DNA from: Forficula auricularia
Taxonomy: Eukaryota; Arthropoda; Insecta; Dermaptera; Forficulidae
Assembly: GCA_024734495.1 (NCBI GenBank)
Contig: JALMQS010000068.1
Location: forward strand, 1,272,075 to 1,336,074
Direction of reading: 5' to 3'
Length of the DNA: 64,000 bases
The position numbers and the translations under genes were made by a program. The notes under the pieces are model-generated. The model did no database searches, was not told the origin of the DNA, and saw only the letters and a program-made list of their open reading frames with translations. Shown in pieces: positions 35,755 through 46,999 of the stretch. The number at the start of each line of letters is the position of its first letter. Position 1 is the stretch's first letter.

Positions 35755-36035
35755 CAAGGGGTGGCGTTGGAGGTGGCAATAAATGGCAATCCATTCGAAG
35801 GCTTGTCACGTGTGTGTCCGCGCCATATCAGCCACTCGGTTATAAAACAATTATAATTTTCAACAAGTAGGGCCTCCAGGGGTTGTTTTCATTAACAGCC
35901 GGACGGTTAATTAGCCACTGGTTGTTAGCATATTGACAGACCTCGGAGTCATCTGGGAGATGGGAAGCGTTTGGACGGGGATTCGAACCCAGCCCGAGAG
36001 CAAGTAGGTTTACATACACCGAATGGGCGGATGAA
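35755..36035. promoter_or_regulatory. Island with CACGTG box, candidate regulatory sequence
   Basis: Contains TGTCACGTGTGTGTCC (CACGTG at 35807-35812), GGTTAATTAGCCACTGG and CATTAACAGCCGGACGG. The composition is well above the AT-rich flanks. GGGATTCGAACCC near 35980 resembles a tRNA T arm, but the rest of a tRNA is absent. Confidence 0.3.
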
Positions 36036-36039
36036 AAAT

Positions 36040-37345
36040 AGTTCCATCCATTTAGGAGAATAAATTGATTGAAATAGAACTTAAACGTTTTCTTAAAGTC
36101 AATTTTTCTTAATCTTAGGTATCTTTACATTTTAGTCACTTCATCCAGTTTTAATAAATGATATTTTAAGATTGAAATTCGGATATTTTATTGTTATACT
36201 TAAAGAATAATAATAATCATCATGATTTAAATTATTTAGCATTTAACAATTTTTATTTTTTACCTCAGGTATGACATACAATAAACATTTACATTGTATT
36301 GATTTGATGGTTGATTGTATTGACTTTTTCACTCATGAAAAATAAGTGAAAAGTGGTGAAGTAGCATCTTCGATATAACCTTTCTGATAAAAATGATCTA
36401 ACAACTCGGATTTGGTAGTTGAAAACATCTCGTGATTTTCTTTAGATATCTAAACCCACTACTATCGGAAATTCGGATTTTTTTAATTTAAATTCTCTAG
36501 CTAAATCTCAAATTTTCTCCATAAACATTAGATGTTCTTTATAAGGTCTGTAATGATAAAGCTTGAAACCGGATTTTCTATGCGCGCCTTTTAAGACCCG
36601 TAATTTATTATTAAATTACAACCGCAACTAAGAACTAGAAAATACATTGATACCAACCTTATCATGCCAAAAAAATCAAATTACTCAACCCTATTAAAAT
36701 TTCCTAAAACTCATATATATTTCTTTCTTTCGGGCGACATAACCTTCAGTCGTTCAAGGTCCGCATCCAGAGAGTACCTTCAACTCCGACCAAATCCCTG
36801 AAATTTCTTCTCCTTCTTCTTTTTCACAATGCAAGTTTCCACCCCTATTATAGTACGTTATTTTGAATCAATAACATTATAAAAAGCTTCAGTTTTTTAC
36901 TTTATTTTTGTTCAAAACGTTTGCGGGTAAAAAAACATGTATCTATGTTACCAAAGTAGAGAGTGAAAAAAGCAAATTCTGGGAGGTGGGAAATGTTTTT
37001 TTGAAGTGAAACTTCTTTAGCGACGTATCTGTTTGATTTTGTTGTTACAATAAAGAGAAATGACTCAATAGAGGGGAAATAATTTTTTAAACCCACTGAT
37101 GTTTCATCACAACAAAATTTATCAGCCACTAATATTTCATGACAAATAAAATTGATTAAAATTATGAAATTTAAATGATTTCAATAACATGTAAAAATTT
37201 TACTTTCCCCATGAGCTAATGTGGATGAGGCTCACACATTTTTTTTACATATTGCCTACTCAAATTCAATCCAATTTTCTTCTGATAGTAACTAACCTTC
37301 ATTTTTATATTTTCTGATCGTATTACTTTTAGTGTATAGGTATCC
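36040..37345. other. AT-rich stretch without recognised gene
   Basis: No supported gene or element. The minus-strand frame at 36902-37129 has no family features. Confidence 0.4.
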
Positions 37346-37369
37346 TCGAGGTATCCTTAATTATCTCTT

Positions 37370-37753
37370 ATGGGTAAAAAAGCCCTTTCCTATTTCGACG
37401 CCTTCCTTACTTGCCCCTCCGCCTTTCGCTCTCTAATATCATTTATTTGTTTTTATCGTATCTTATGGCCGGCCCCTTTTTTTATTGAATCTCCTTTTAT
37501 GACAATTCGCTCTTTCTTGATCGTTACTGGCTTTTACTGCGCTTGCCCTCCGCCAATCTCTCTTATCTCTTTATTTTTTCATTTGTCTCTTCCGAGCTGT
37601 TTGCCCGTCCGGTCTGTCATCCACAATCCGCTATTCTATTCGTTTCGATTTCCAACAAAACCGCATTACTTCAACTACATTTATAAATTGCTCTTTTATA
37701 TATACATAAATAGTAAGTCATCATACAATCGGGTAAGCGAAACTAAAACATAA
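37370..37753 (+). other. Pyrimidine-rich open stretch, 127 codons, probably non-coding
   Basis: The longest plus-strand open frame of the unique sequence. Its product is dominated by Phe, Leu, Ser, Pro and Ile because the strand is rich in C and T (TCTCTTATCTCTTTATTTTT). No signal peptide pattern, domain or splice context supports it. I take it as a compositional artefact. Confidence 0.3.
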
Positions 37754-38553
37754 ATCAAGGAATTCGTTTAAATAATATCCCCTCGTTTCTGATAAGAATA
37801 TCAAACAATTAATCTACTTATTATGTTACTATGGGATTGTTTTTCCCGATTCAATTGTTTTCTATTATACTACCTGTATAATATTATCATTATACGACAA
37901 ATATTTACCATTAAATTGAAAGCTCGAAATGATTATTGCAATAATACGCTGCCAACCAGAGGTTTATATCTCTAATTATACTTCAGATATTGATTCAAAT
38001 ATATCTGTCGGATTATTATCTATCTATTGTTAATAAATTTTATCATATAAAATTGAAATAGAGAAATGGGGATGATATTTATTTATATTCTATTGAATTT
38101 TAATTAAATTGTTAATTGGCTTGATTGGGGCGAGTTTAGAGCTTAAAACTTCTCAGGTTCAAAATAAATTAGAATCTGAAAATTAAATTTGTTGTATTTA
38201 GAGAGAATCGGAAAGTAGACACTAAATTTTTTATCTATATCTACATACACTATAACATTTTGATTGTTATATTATTATATGTCGATACAAATTATTGAGT
38301 ATTAGGATAATTAAATAAATTGCTTAGATAATGTTTAAACAACGTTTCGTTCTTTAATTTCTTGACTTCATTAGGCTCAAAAATTATAAAGCCTTTTAGT
38401 TATTGGAGATGTACACATGTTAGTTTCTTAATATTAAGAAACTTGAACGATTACTTTATAAATTAAGGAATATAATAATAATTTTTAAATCTTCATTATT
38501 ATTATATTTTGTTAAGGGAGAATGGTGTGGGTTCTTGGTGAAACATTTTAAAT

Positions 38554-38832
38554 ATGATGATGAGAGTCCTTTACCAGCCTAGGGTGGGCAATATAAAAAT
38601 ATTGTATTTTTGGTTGAATGGTTCTGGACACAAAATAAACCCGGAGATGGTCTGCTCCATTTGTAACAAATATGAAAATGGAAATTTATTTCATATTTTA
38701 AATGTATGTCCGATATACAATGCGTTGAGGGAAGTCTATTTAAGGGATTCTATTGAGAATGCTGAAGATTTTTCGGATATTTTTGAGGCCTTTGAGCTTA
38801 CAAAAGTTGAGAAGCTTATACAATTTTATTGA
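38554..38832 (+). pseudogene. Non-LTR reverse-transcriptase C-terminus
   Basis: The visible part reads PEMVCSICNKYENGNLFHIL, NVCPIYNALREVY and ends at TGA. A CCHC-type finger followed by a helix-rich tail is the usual end of R1/I/jockey-like second frames. The polymerase domain itself is absent, so no activity is possible. Confidence 0.75.
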
Positions 38833-38993
38833 TGGTGCTCTGCGTCTCCGTTCATTTATTATAAATGAATGAGGGGAGGGGGGTTTATTGTTATATTTGT
38901 TCACAATTCTGATTATTTGTACTTGATTCTTGTATTGAATTTTTTTAATTCTATATATACAATAAATACATACATACATACATATATATACAT
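38554..38993 (+). mobile_element. 5'-truncated non-LTR retrotransposon with 11 bp target duplication
   Basis: ACATTTTAAAT occurs at 38543-38553 and 38994-39004, flanking the insert. The insert keeps the end of the reverse-transcriptase frame (38554-38832) with a C-terminal zinc-knuckle-like motif: CSIC, nine residues, His, four residues, Cys. It ends in a TACA/TATA-rich tail. Truncation at the 5' end and a short duplication are typical of LINE insertion. Confidence 0.85.
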
Positions 38994-39045
38994 ACATTTT
39001 AAATAAAGATAAAGAAAATTTTCAAAATTTTCTTTATAAAGAGAA

Positions 39046-39145
39046 ACAAAGAGGTTGTCCTCTGCTTGATGCAAATAAACAATTCTCTTTATGAATCATC
39101 AACTCTGCTACTCTGGGCAAAAATAAAAACTTTTTCAATTAAAAT
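39046..39145 (-). repeat. Family A fragment
   Basis: GTTGTCCTCTGCTTGATGCA, then AATAAAC, is followed by CTGCTACTCTGGGCAAAAA. Both motifs are in family A order, read on the minus strand. It directly follows the family B copy. Confidence 0.6.
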
Positions 39146-39694
39146 TTTTCTTAACTTTATTATTATTATAATTGTGATTTGATAATTTCTATTTATCACA
39201 TAGTCAAGCTTGAAAATTTTGGTCTCTACATCATTTTTATATTAATAAGTAAATTTTTATAATAATTCATTGAAAAATACGTGGTCGATGTTGAAGTTTT
39301 TTTGGTTTATGTTGAATAAAGCGGCCAAGTGTGCGACAAACTCGCATTCCGAGAATTCCGTACCTATTCCAATGGGATGTCGAATTCGTTCTTATTTATA
39401 GTTGATAAGGAGAGAACAGACGTCTGTATCGAACTTTTCCATAATTTGCATCCATTAGGTACAATCTCTGTAGTGCCATCATCGTGAAAAGAATAAGATT
39501 TCATATTACCGGCATTGCTTCTACTCCTATGCCATATTTCCTGTTTCACTTTTCTGTTCCAAATTTCTTATTTTCTTTAATTATTATTAATATAAATATC
39601 TTTTAACGTCTTATATCAAGTTCTCTTTTTGTTTGTACATAGTACTTATTTTCGTATACTCCTAGGGACAATTATAGTTTCTTGGAATTCATTT

Positions 39695-40020
39695 AACGCA
39701 AATCCAAGTAAATTATGGAGACATTTGGAACCCGGGCTGGGTTCTCGATTCTCCCTCTCCCTCTTGCTAGCTGTGTGAGTTATCATGAATTAATCTGCTA
39801 GAATAAGTTTCAATAAGCTTTTATGTGCTCGTTAAATAGGCGCTTTCTATGCATGGCTTGCTCCAAATTACGACTTGGAGAGCACTCCGTGGTATCGATT
39901 CGTGTCGTCATTCTAATAACTACTGAAGAGAAGGAGGAGAGTAGAGAAAGGGTTAATCTAGAGAAAACTACAAGTAATTTAGAAGTTATGGGGCTCAATC
40001 GATCGTGGCTATCTTGAATT
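39695..40020. promoter_or_regulatory. Higher-complexity island, candidate regulatory sequence
   Basis: About 320 bp with GGAACCCGGGCTGGGTTC (a 7 bp inverted repeat), CTCCCTCTCCCTCTTGC and GGCTCAATCGATCGTGG. Overlapping frames on the two strands at 39810-40017 have no domains. Confidence 0.25.
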
Positions 40021-40024
40021 TAAA

Positions 40025-41810
40025 ATATTTTTTTATTTTATTATTTACTCCAGGCTGCAGTTTTAAATTAGGTAATTCAAAAAATTAGCAACATGGAGAA
40101 AAATCATTATTTAAGGTTTTCTTCTGACTACCTTTTTGTTTGTCAGTCTCGATTTTAATGTTCACAATAACTCAAGAACAGAAACCCGTGGAAAGTTCGT
40201 TCTGGTGCCAAAAATAATCAAATTTATAAAACGAAGAACTATAATAATTAAACTGTAAGATTTCTGTCTTTAGAAAATAAGAAAATATAAATTCGCATTA
40301 TGTCAGTTATCGAACGAGCTTAGATTTAGTACAAAAATCTGTTTTAATAAACTGCACTTCTAGTGTTAGTTATTATTATTATAAATTCTTACTATTAATA
40401 ACTAACGCCAATAGAAATAATAATTATTATTATAATTATAAATTGTCCTACGAACAGCAATAACTAATGAGCTCAAATTTGGTATAAAATTATGTATTAA
40501 TAAACCGTACTTCAGTTTTATTTTTTTAGCACAAACTTTTCGCTGACAAATATTTGCCAATCCAGTAAAAATTAAACATAGAATACAATTTTTTCACTTT
40601 TTCCATCAAATTTTTATTTCGATCTTCTAAAAATCAAATTTGATGAAATATTGAGATTCTCATCAAAAAATTAACCTCGTTAGATTTGCTACTTCTATGT
40701 ATTTTTAACAGGTATTTAAAATTCCTTAGAATAGGCAGAAGCTGGGGATATTATTAAAAATAAATAAGTATTTTTAGTGAAAAAATATTCCACTTAACAA
40801 TCGAAGGGTGTATTTGTGTATGTGATAGTGTTGTTATACTAACAAGTCAACCCCTCTAAATATCATAATTAATATTTATAGTGAATAGAATTTAAAACCT
40901 CCATACTCGTTATATTTAATTTATAATTTAGACTAGTAATTATTTTTTTTCAAAGTTTGTCAAAGATATAATTATACCTCAATGCGTATCTATTTATTTA
41001 TTGACAAGATATTTAATTAAATAGTTTTTGTTTCCAATGACCGCGTCTCCGCCCTACTGTATTGTTCACCCCATCTCCTTTCAATTTTACAGTCCACTTA
41101 ATGAAATAAAATATGGAAAATTAAAAAAATAATAAAAATAATAATAATTTTATTTGTAAAAAGAGCAAAAATATATATTTTGTTTAATTATATAGTAAAA
41201 CAAACAGATGTTTTTGCAAAGGGAGAGAAAAAGAAATACTTCTCTTTATTATATAAATATACAGATATTTTAACAATTAATTATTTATTTCATATAAGGG
41301 AGAGAAGACGGAGAATATAATTTTTTACTTGTTCTCCTCTACATATTTATTTATTTATTATGTTATCAATGCAGAAAGTGAAATTTCTCAATAAAGTCTG
41401 AATTAAACAATGAACATTTTCCTTCAAATCGGCTTGACCCCACTAAAGCTTATATCCCTGATAAAGAAATAAGTTAATCGAATTTTGAAAAAAAATTTAA
41501 TTTTTCAAAATACTCCTGGAAACTTACCTACAGACTAAATTCAATTCAAAATTTAAAAGGGGAATTTACATCAAAGATGTTAATATAGATAACTTTGTAT
41601 GTCCATATCCATTGTATATCCCGTATAGTATTTTTGGAACTTGGTTCGATTACCAAGGGGGGGGGGGATAGTCTTTTTGACCCACAAACAATCTTATCTA
41701 ATAACATATTATTTGGTATCTCATTTTATTCATGTTTTACTGCAAATTTTGAAATCATTAATTTATTAATTTGTAGGCTTAGTGAAAATTTGCATAAAAT
41801 TAAAAAAAAA
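40025..41810. other. AT-rich stretch without recognised gene
   Basis: No supported gene. A G-run of 11 lies at about 41659-41669. CACTTCTAGTGTTAGTTATT and ACTAACGCCAATAG near 40355-40415 form a weak inverted repeat. Confidence 0.4.
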
Positions 41811-41890
41811 TATCTTGCCGAGAGAAGCAGACTTGTTGATTCGTAAAAGAAAATCTATAAAGTTGTCTTCTGCTTGATTCAAATTTAAAC
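41811..41890 (+). repeat. Family A fragment
   Basis: ATCTTGCCGAGAGAAGCAGA is followed about 45 bp later by GTTGTCTTCTGCTTGATTCA. This is the family order with the hairpin lost. Confidence 0.55.
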
Positions 41891-42609
41891 TCTAGGTATA
41901 TTCATGGCTCGAGTCGAAAATACATAAATGTGGAGCAGGGCTTTGACGATTTGAAAATGTACCATATGAATAGCAGAGAAATAAAGAAATAGAATTTCGT
42001 TCCTTAGAAATCCTAAGTATTATCGAATTGTTCAATTTCATCTTCATTTAAATTCAATTTAGTGTTTAATGATTGTATATACCTAAGTATTATTTGTAAA
42101 TGAAGCTTCAAGAGGGAAAAAGAAATTCAAGCATATAGAACTCATGAGATAAGAATAAACGAATTGGTTCGATTTGTCTCTTATTTGATTGATAATATGT
42201 GTTGAATTTATTTATTTGTAAATAAGGATTTATATTTTATTAACGTCAAATTATTAATGAATAATTTTAGCTTATAATTAATTTAATTTTTCTCTCTTTG
42301 TTTCATGTAAGTCGTTTTCGAGGGTAAATCTTTTTATACTGCATCTACTCTTGTGTAAGTAAAAACTGAAAATAGTATTATGGTATTTCAAATAATGAAA
42401 GGAATATTTCGCAAGAATTACCTTGAGATATTAATCACCCTTATATTCTTAGGACGAAGTAGTTGACAGTAATTGCGCAATAAATAAATTGTTGATTACA
42501 ACTTATAGATTTTAATTATAGTCAGAAACTGTCCTTAGAATTAAATAGTAAAAACAATCGACATTTTCGAAAAAATGGCTAAAAATATATATTTTTTAAA
42601 TTGAAGTTC

Positions 42610-43054
42610 ATAGAAATGAACTAGTCCAAAGATTCTTGATTTATCTTTATTTATTCCTTTTTTGGGTATTACTATTTTAATAGTTCCTCAGCAAGAATCA
42701 TTTTTATTCGACTAAAATTTGTCTGGACTTGTCTTTGACATGCTTGAACTGGTATATATATCTGCCATGCAGGGACTACAAACCTATCGACACTCTTTTG
42801 GGAAAAATCATTCATTTTAATTGCCCCTTGAAACTATGCAACAATTTTATTTCATTTTGAAAACCAATATACTTTTCAAAACAAAAAATGTTTTTTTTAT
42901 TGAAATATTTGAAAGAACAGATAATAATTAGAAAATTTAAAGATTCTCCTGAAATTTTGAAGTCGACTTTATAATATATTTATGAAAATACTATAAATGT
43001 TTGAAATTCTAGGGATGCGCCGCATCCACAGCATCCCTGGACCGCACGCCACTG
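42610..43054. mobile_element. hAT-type MITE, copy 2 (5'-truncated)
   Basis: The body matches the element at 4.1 kb: GAAACTATGCAACAATTTTA, TTAAAGATTCTCCTGAAATT. It ends with GGATGCGCCGCATCCACAGC, then GGACCGCACGCCACTG. The left end is missing. Confidence 0.75.
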
Positions 43055-43065
43055 GCACCTATATG

Positions 43066-43170
43066 TTTATTTGCATCAATCAGAGGACAACCTTATTGAT
43101 TTCTTCTTATTTCGTATGCATTTGAAAATTTATTAACAAATTGTTTCTAAAACTTATTTTAACTTAATGA
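43066..43170 (+). repeat. Family A fragment followed by a 60 bp direct repeat
   Basis: TTTATTTGCATCAATCAGAG, then GACAACC, matches family A. The following 60 bp or so (CGTATGCATTTGAAAATTTA, then ACAAATTGTTTCTAAAACTT) is repeated almost exactly at about 44263-44330. Confidence 0.6.
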
Positions 43171-43734
43171 GTAAATTTTTTGAAAACTTTATTGTAATTA
43201 ATATATTTGAAATAAAATAAAATTCTTTATATCCATGGGAGAAAATTATTTTTTGGGGCTTATGAAATAACCAGTCTTATCTAATAAATTTTTTATAATT
43301 TTTCTAATTAATATAACAAAGAATAATTGCTATATCAATGAGAATTGTTTTTGAGCGCGCTTATTTGAAAAAGATATTTATCGCGAGACTACTGCGGATT
43401 ACGCTATTGAAGTCTGCGGAGTCTTAAGTCTGGACCAAGAAGATCATTATTTCAAGCTAGAAATATATAAGCTCAAATATTTTCACTCAATATTTGACAA
43501 AAATTCCCTACATTTGATTCGCGATTGAATCAAATGTAGAAAACATTCGATTGATTGAGACTTATCTAAGGTTCGCCAGGTTATCTTTTCTTTAAGGTTA
43601 GATATGTTTAAAAATAAAGTTGATTTTGTATTATCCATCTCTCGATGTGAATACACATTATATTTGAAAATTATTTATGTCGTCAGGCGCATTAGTATGA
43701 AAATGATAATTCGGATATTTTAATGGTTTCGACA

Positions 43735-44070
43735 TTTAATCATAGATAATTCCAGTTTTCGAATTGATTGGGGTCCCGTTTTGTCATTTATAGTAATTCG
43801 TTTAAATTTATTAATCACTCGCAAAACCAGATGAATTAATTAAATTTAAACTCTCATTCTATGTATACGTATGGATATAGTGTAGGAACAAACATACAGA
43901 ATGCAATTTGGAGTGGGTTGGCGAGTGGGGGTCGAAAGGGGATGATGAGGCGCGGTAATCAGCCGACGGAATTAACCCGGGCAATGTTGCAAAGAATTAT
44001 GCCAAATACGATTTACACAGATATAAATACAGGAATGTCATTGGAAATCGAACTTGAGAATTAAACATAG
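43735..44070. promoter_or_regulatory. Higher-complexity island, candidate regulatory sequence
   Basis: Contains GGGTTGGCGAGTGGGGGTCG and ATCAGCCGACGGAATTAACC. The plus-strand frame at 43861-44064 (67 codons) has no recognised domain. It ends just before ACAGGGTGTTCCG, a common start of insect retroelement remnants. Confidence 0.25.
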
Positions 44071-44369
44071 ATACAGGGTGTTCCGTGACTCGATAGCTTA
44101 AGTATTCCGGGTGAATTATAAACTAATCAATTTTAGAGTATGAAAATTCAATAAGCAAAATATTATATTCAGATATATTGGTAGACGATATTTAAAATTT
44201 GCTGATTATTCATTATCTAAATTAATATTTGAAAATATTATTTTTTTGCTATTGCTATTTCTTCTTATTTTCGTATGCCTTTGAAAATTTATTAACAAAT
44301 TGTTTCTAAAACTTATTTTAACTTTAGTTTGGTGTAAATTGATTTGAAATTGAATTGAATCTTGCAAGG

Positions 44370-44440
44370 GAGTCAGATTGGTCGAGTGGGTAGAATCCTT
44401 GCCCAAAGGAGTAACAGTTTTTTCTGCCCCCCCCCCCCCC
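44370..44440 (+). repeat. tRNA-like remnant and C-run
   Basis: GATTGGTCGAGTGGGTAGAA resembles the D arm of a class II tRNA, with CCTTGCCCAAAGGAGTAACA after it. No acceptor stem or clear T arm is seen. A C-run of about 14 follows at about 44428-44441, and a second C-run lies at about 44597-44607. Confidence 0.3.
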
Positions 44441-44861
44441 CGCGCAAGAATCCTCGAAGGTCCCCTATATATTTTTAAAAAGTATTTAATTACAAAAAAC
44501 ATTACATTTTTATGGTAGGTATTACATTATTTAAACCATTTAGATCGTTTTTTTTATTCTTTAGGCAAATTTTCCTTTGCCCTCTAGGTTTGTGCCCCCC
44601 CCCCCCCTCTTCCCCGCACTGCGGGCCCAGCTGTTACGACTCTGTCCTTGCCCATGGGCCAGGAAGCTCGGGTTTATGCTGCAAAAATTTAAATGGCTAT
44701 AATCTGACCACTTCACCAATTTATACACACTTATAAATACTCTTTAAAACAAACATAAAAAATAAAATTATGAAAGTGGTGAAAAACTAAAATTAATTTC
44801 GGATGCTAATACATAATTTTGTTGGAGACGCTACTAAAGACGTCAATAGAAATTTCCCGAA

Positions 44862-45938
44862 GGGGCTGTCCATAAATTACGTCACACGAATTTCAAGATT
44901 TTAGACCCCCTCCCCCTGTGTCCCATTCTGTCAGATTTTCATTGAGCCCCCTGAATTATGACGTCACACTATCACTTTTATTCCCTATACTATATATATT
45001 TGTCTAGATTAATTTGCCGCAACACTGATGTAATGCTGCCGAGAGAGAGCGCCATCGGTATATTTGCGGCAAATTTGAAATATAATCGTAATTTGGACTC
45101 AAATTTCAAAATGAAAGACTCCAATTGACTTTAAATTAAGAAACATTAAATATATTGATAATTATTACCCCCCCTTCACCACTCAAAAATTAAATATTCA
45201 ATTCGCTTTTCTTTGCGCACAGAAAAAGAAATCAATCACATCTTATTTGATTTATATATTATTTGTTTATTTTTTAATAATTTGCCACTTTTTTATAATT
45301 TTTTAAAAATCTAAATTTTGTTATTCTTATTTTTTGATTTTTACAAAATTAAACGACTTAAGACACGCATGCCCATATGAGTTTCTCATTGCAATACTGG
45401 AGCAGCCTGTCATACAAACAACACCTGATCTCTTTTAAATATTTGGAGCCTTATATCGATTATCGATCCCAAATTTAAAAAAAATGATATAATATAATTC
45501 TCCTCCTCACACGATACCACTTATTTAAATAAATCTATTTCCACACAAAAAATATCACAATGCTGTATATTCATATCTAGAGCCTCCTTTCTGTAGCTGT
45601 GTCAGGACGAAAATGAGGCGAAACTTTTAAGAGACTATGTATTTTCGGGAGTTTACAGGTATACATTTGTAGTGTGGTTTTTTAAGAGGAATAAAATTTT
45701 TGGACCGAGACGCCGCCCGCCATGGCACGAGCTCCGGAGGGCCGAGCTTCGAGGGCGTGCCGAAGGCACGCACGAAAAGCTCGTAATTTAATAATTGTAT
45801 TTGAAGATTTTAAAAAAATTTTAATTTTACTTTTGTGACATCACAATTTTTAAGATCCCCGGGCCCCCTGTCACATTTTGTAACAAATCTGAAATGACCT
45901 CCTCCCCCTTATTGTGTAAAGTAATTTATGGACGAAAT
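44862..45938. mobile_element. DNA transposon with GGGGCTGTCCATAAATTACG end, non-autonomous
   Basis: The left end reads GGGGCTGTCCATAAATTACG, then TCACACG and ACCCCCTCCCCCTG. The right end is its rough complement (CCTCCCCCTTATTGTGTAAA, then GTAATTTATGGAC). The subterminal parts also pair (TGACGTCACAC and TTGTGACATCACAA). The interior has no transposase. A small hairpin at 45010-45080 (TTTGCCGCAA and TTGCGGCAAA) and GC-rich DNA near 45700-45780 lie inside. The superfamily cannot be named with confidence. Confidence 0.7.
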
Positions 45939-46399
45939 TTGAAGACAAATAATTACATCTCATATCACTTTTATTCAGTTTTTGTTTTCAGAATTGTTTC
46001 ATAGAATACAGTATTTCCTTAAAGGTAAAACGAACTGGTCTCTAACTAACTCTTAACAATAAGAATGAATATTTTTTATCCAAGTATCCCTCCCCTGAAG
46101 AGGCCCCCAGAAGCTAGCAAAGCTAAGCTAACTTTTAATAATTATATTAAACTGATTAAGAAGATCATTGAGTGAATCACTGCTTGTATTATTAATAGTC
46201 AAAGTTTAACTGAAGTTCACGAATTTTTGTTCGCTTAATAGATTTGCGCTATACTTTTTCACCATATACTTTTCTCGGATGATGATTTTTAAATAAACTT
46301 TAATGGTTCTGTCCGTAAAGCAATTTGATTTAATGTTAATATTACGCGGTTGCCAAAAGGGTCTATCCATTTTTATTAATTTTTTTTCTCCTTCTTATC

Positions 46400-46790
46400 T
46401 CCTTTTTGAAAAGATAATTAGCTAATGGCTAATGGAGGGATATTAAGACATTATAATGAGCGGCCATGTTAGGTGCGAGCTTCCCTTATATATATAATTT
46501 ACTTAGGCGCGATTGATTCCTTGCGGCATTTGCTCTATGATTATGGATTCGATCCGGAGAGACATTTTGCCCCCGGTGGAGAGGCGACAAAAAAATAAAA
46601 AAAGAGATATGAAAATTGGTGAAGAGTGGTGAGATCAACCGCGAATCACAGAGTATGGTGTCTGAACCAATTTACAGAAAAGCAGAGGTGCTGATTTACA
46701 TAATTATCAGGTGCCACGTGAAAAAATGCCTAGGCTCAATGGGACCAGCCCTTTTTCGAAGTTTATTAAAAACCCCTCCATTTCTCTCAA
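46400..46790. promoter_or_regulatory. Higher-complexity island, candidate regulatory sequence
   Basis: Includes AGGTGCCACGTGAAAAAATG (CACGTG near 46714) and GGCGCGATTGATTCCTTGCG. No open frame with a known domain; no transposon ends. Confidence 0.25.
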
Positions 46791-46999
46791 TCTTTTATGA
46801 ATTTTTAATACAATAACCACCAGATTATGTTAAATGGACTAATTTCGAAATGTGTGATCCTAAATAGGAATGTTCAAATTAAATAATAGGCCAAAGATCA
46901 TTTTCAAAGAAAAGATCTTTCCATTGTATAGGGCATCATTTCATTTTTTAATCCCCCTATTACTTTAGCTCTTCAAGAAAATAAAGAGGACATTTATTA

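Larger units (their letters stand above)
38513..39045. repeat. Family B repeat, copy 3, split by a non-LTR insertion
   Basis: GAATGGTGTGGGTTCTTGGT, then GAAACATTTTAAAT, is the reverse of the family B right end. It is interrupted at 38554 and continues after 39004 with AAAGATAAAGAAAATTTTCA. The insertion is therefore younger than this copy. Confidence 0.75.

Noticed and set aside
35970..36010. Possible tRNA on the minus strand (GGGTTCGAATCCCC)
   Set aside because: Only a T-arm-like part is present. No D arm, anticodon arm or acceptor stem can be built at the right distances.
37370..37753. 127-codon open frame that could be a membrane protein
   Set aside because: Hydrophobic content follows from the C- and T-rich strand. 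No domain, no start or splice context, no repeat of the pattern elsewhere.
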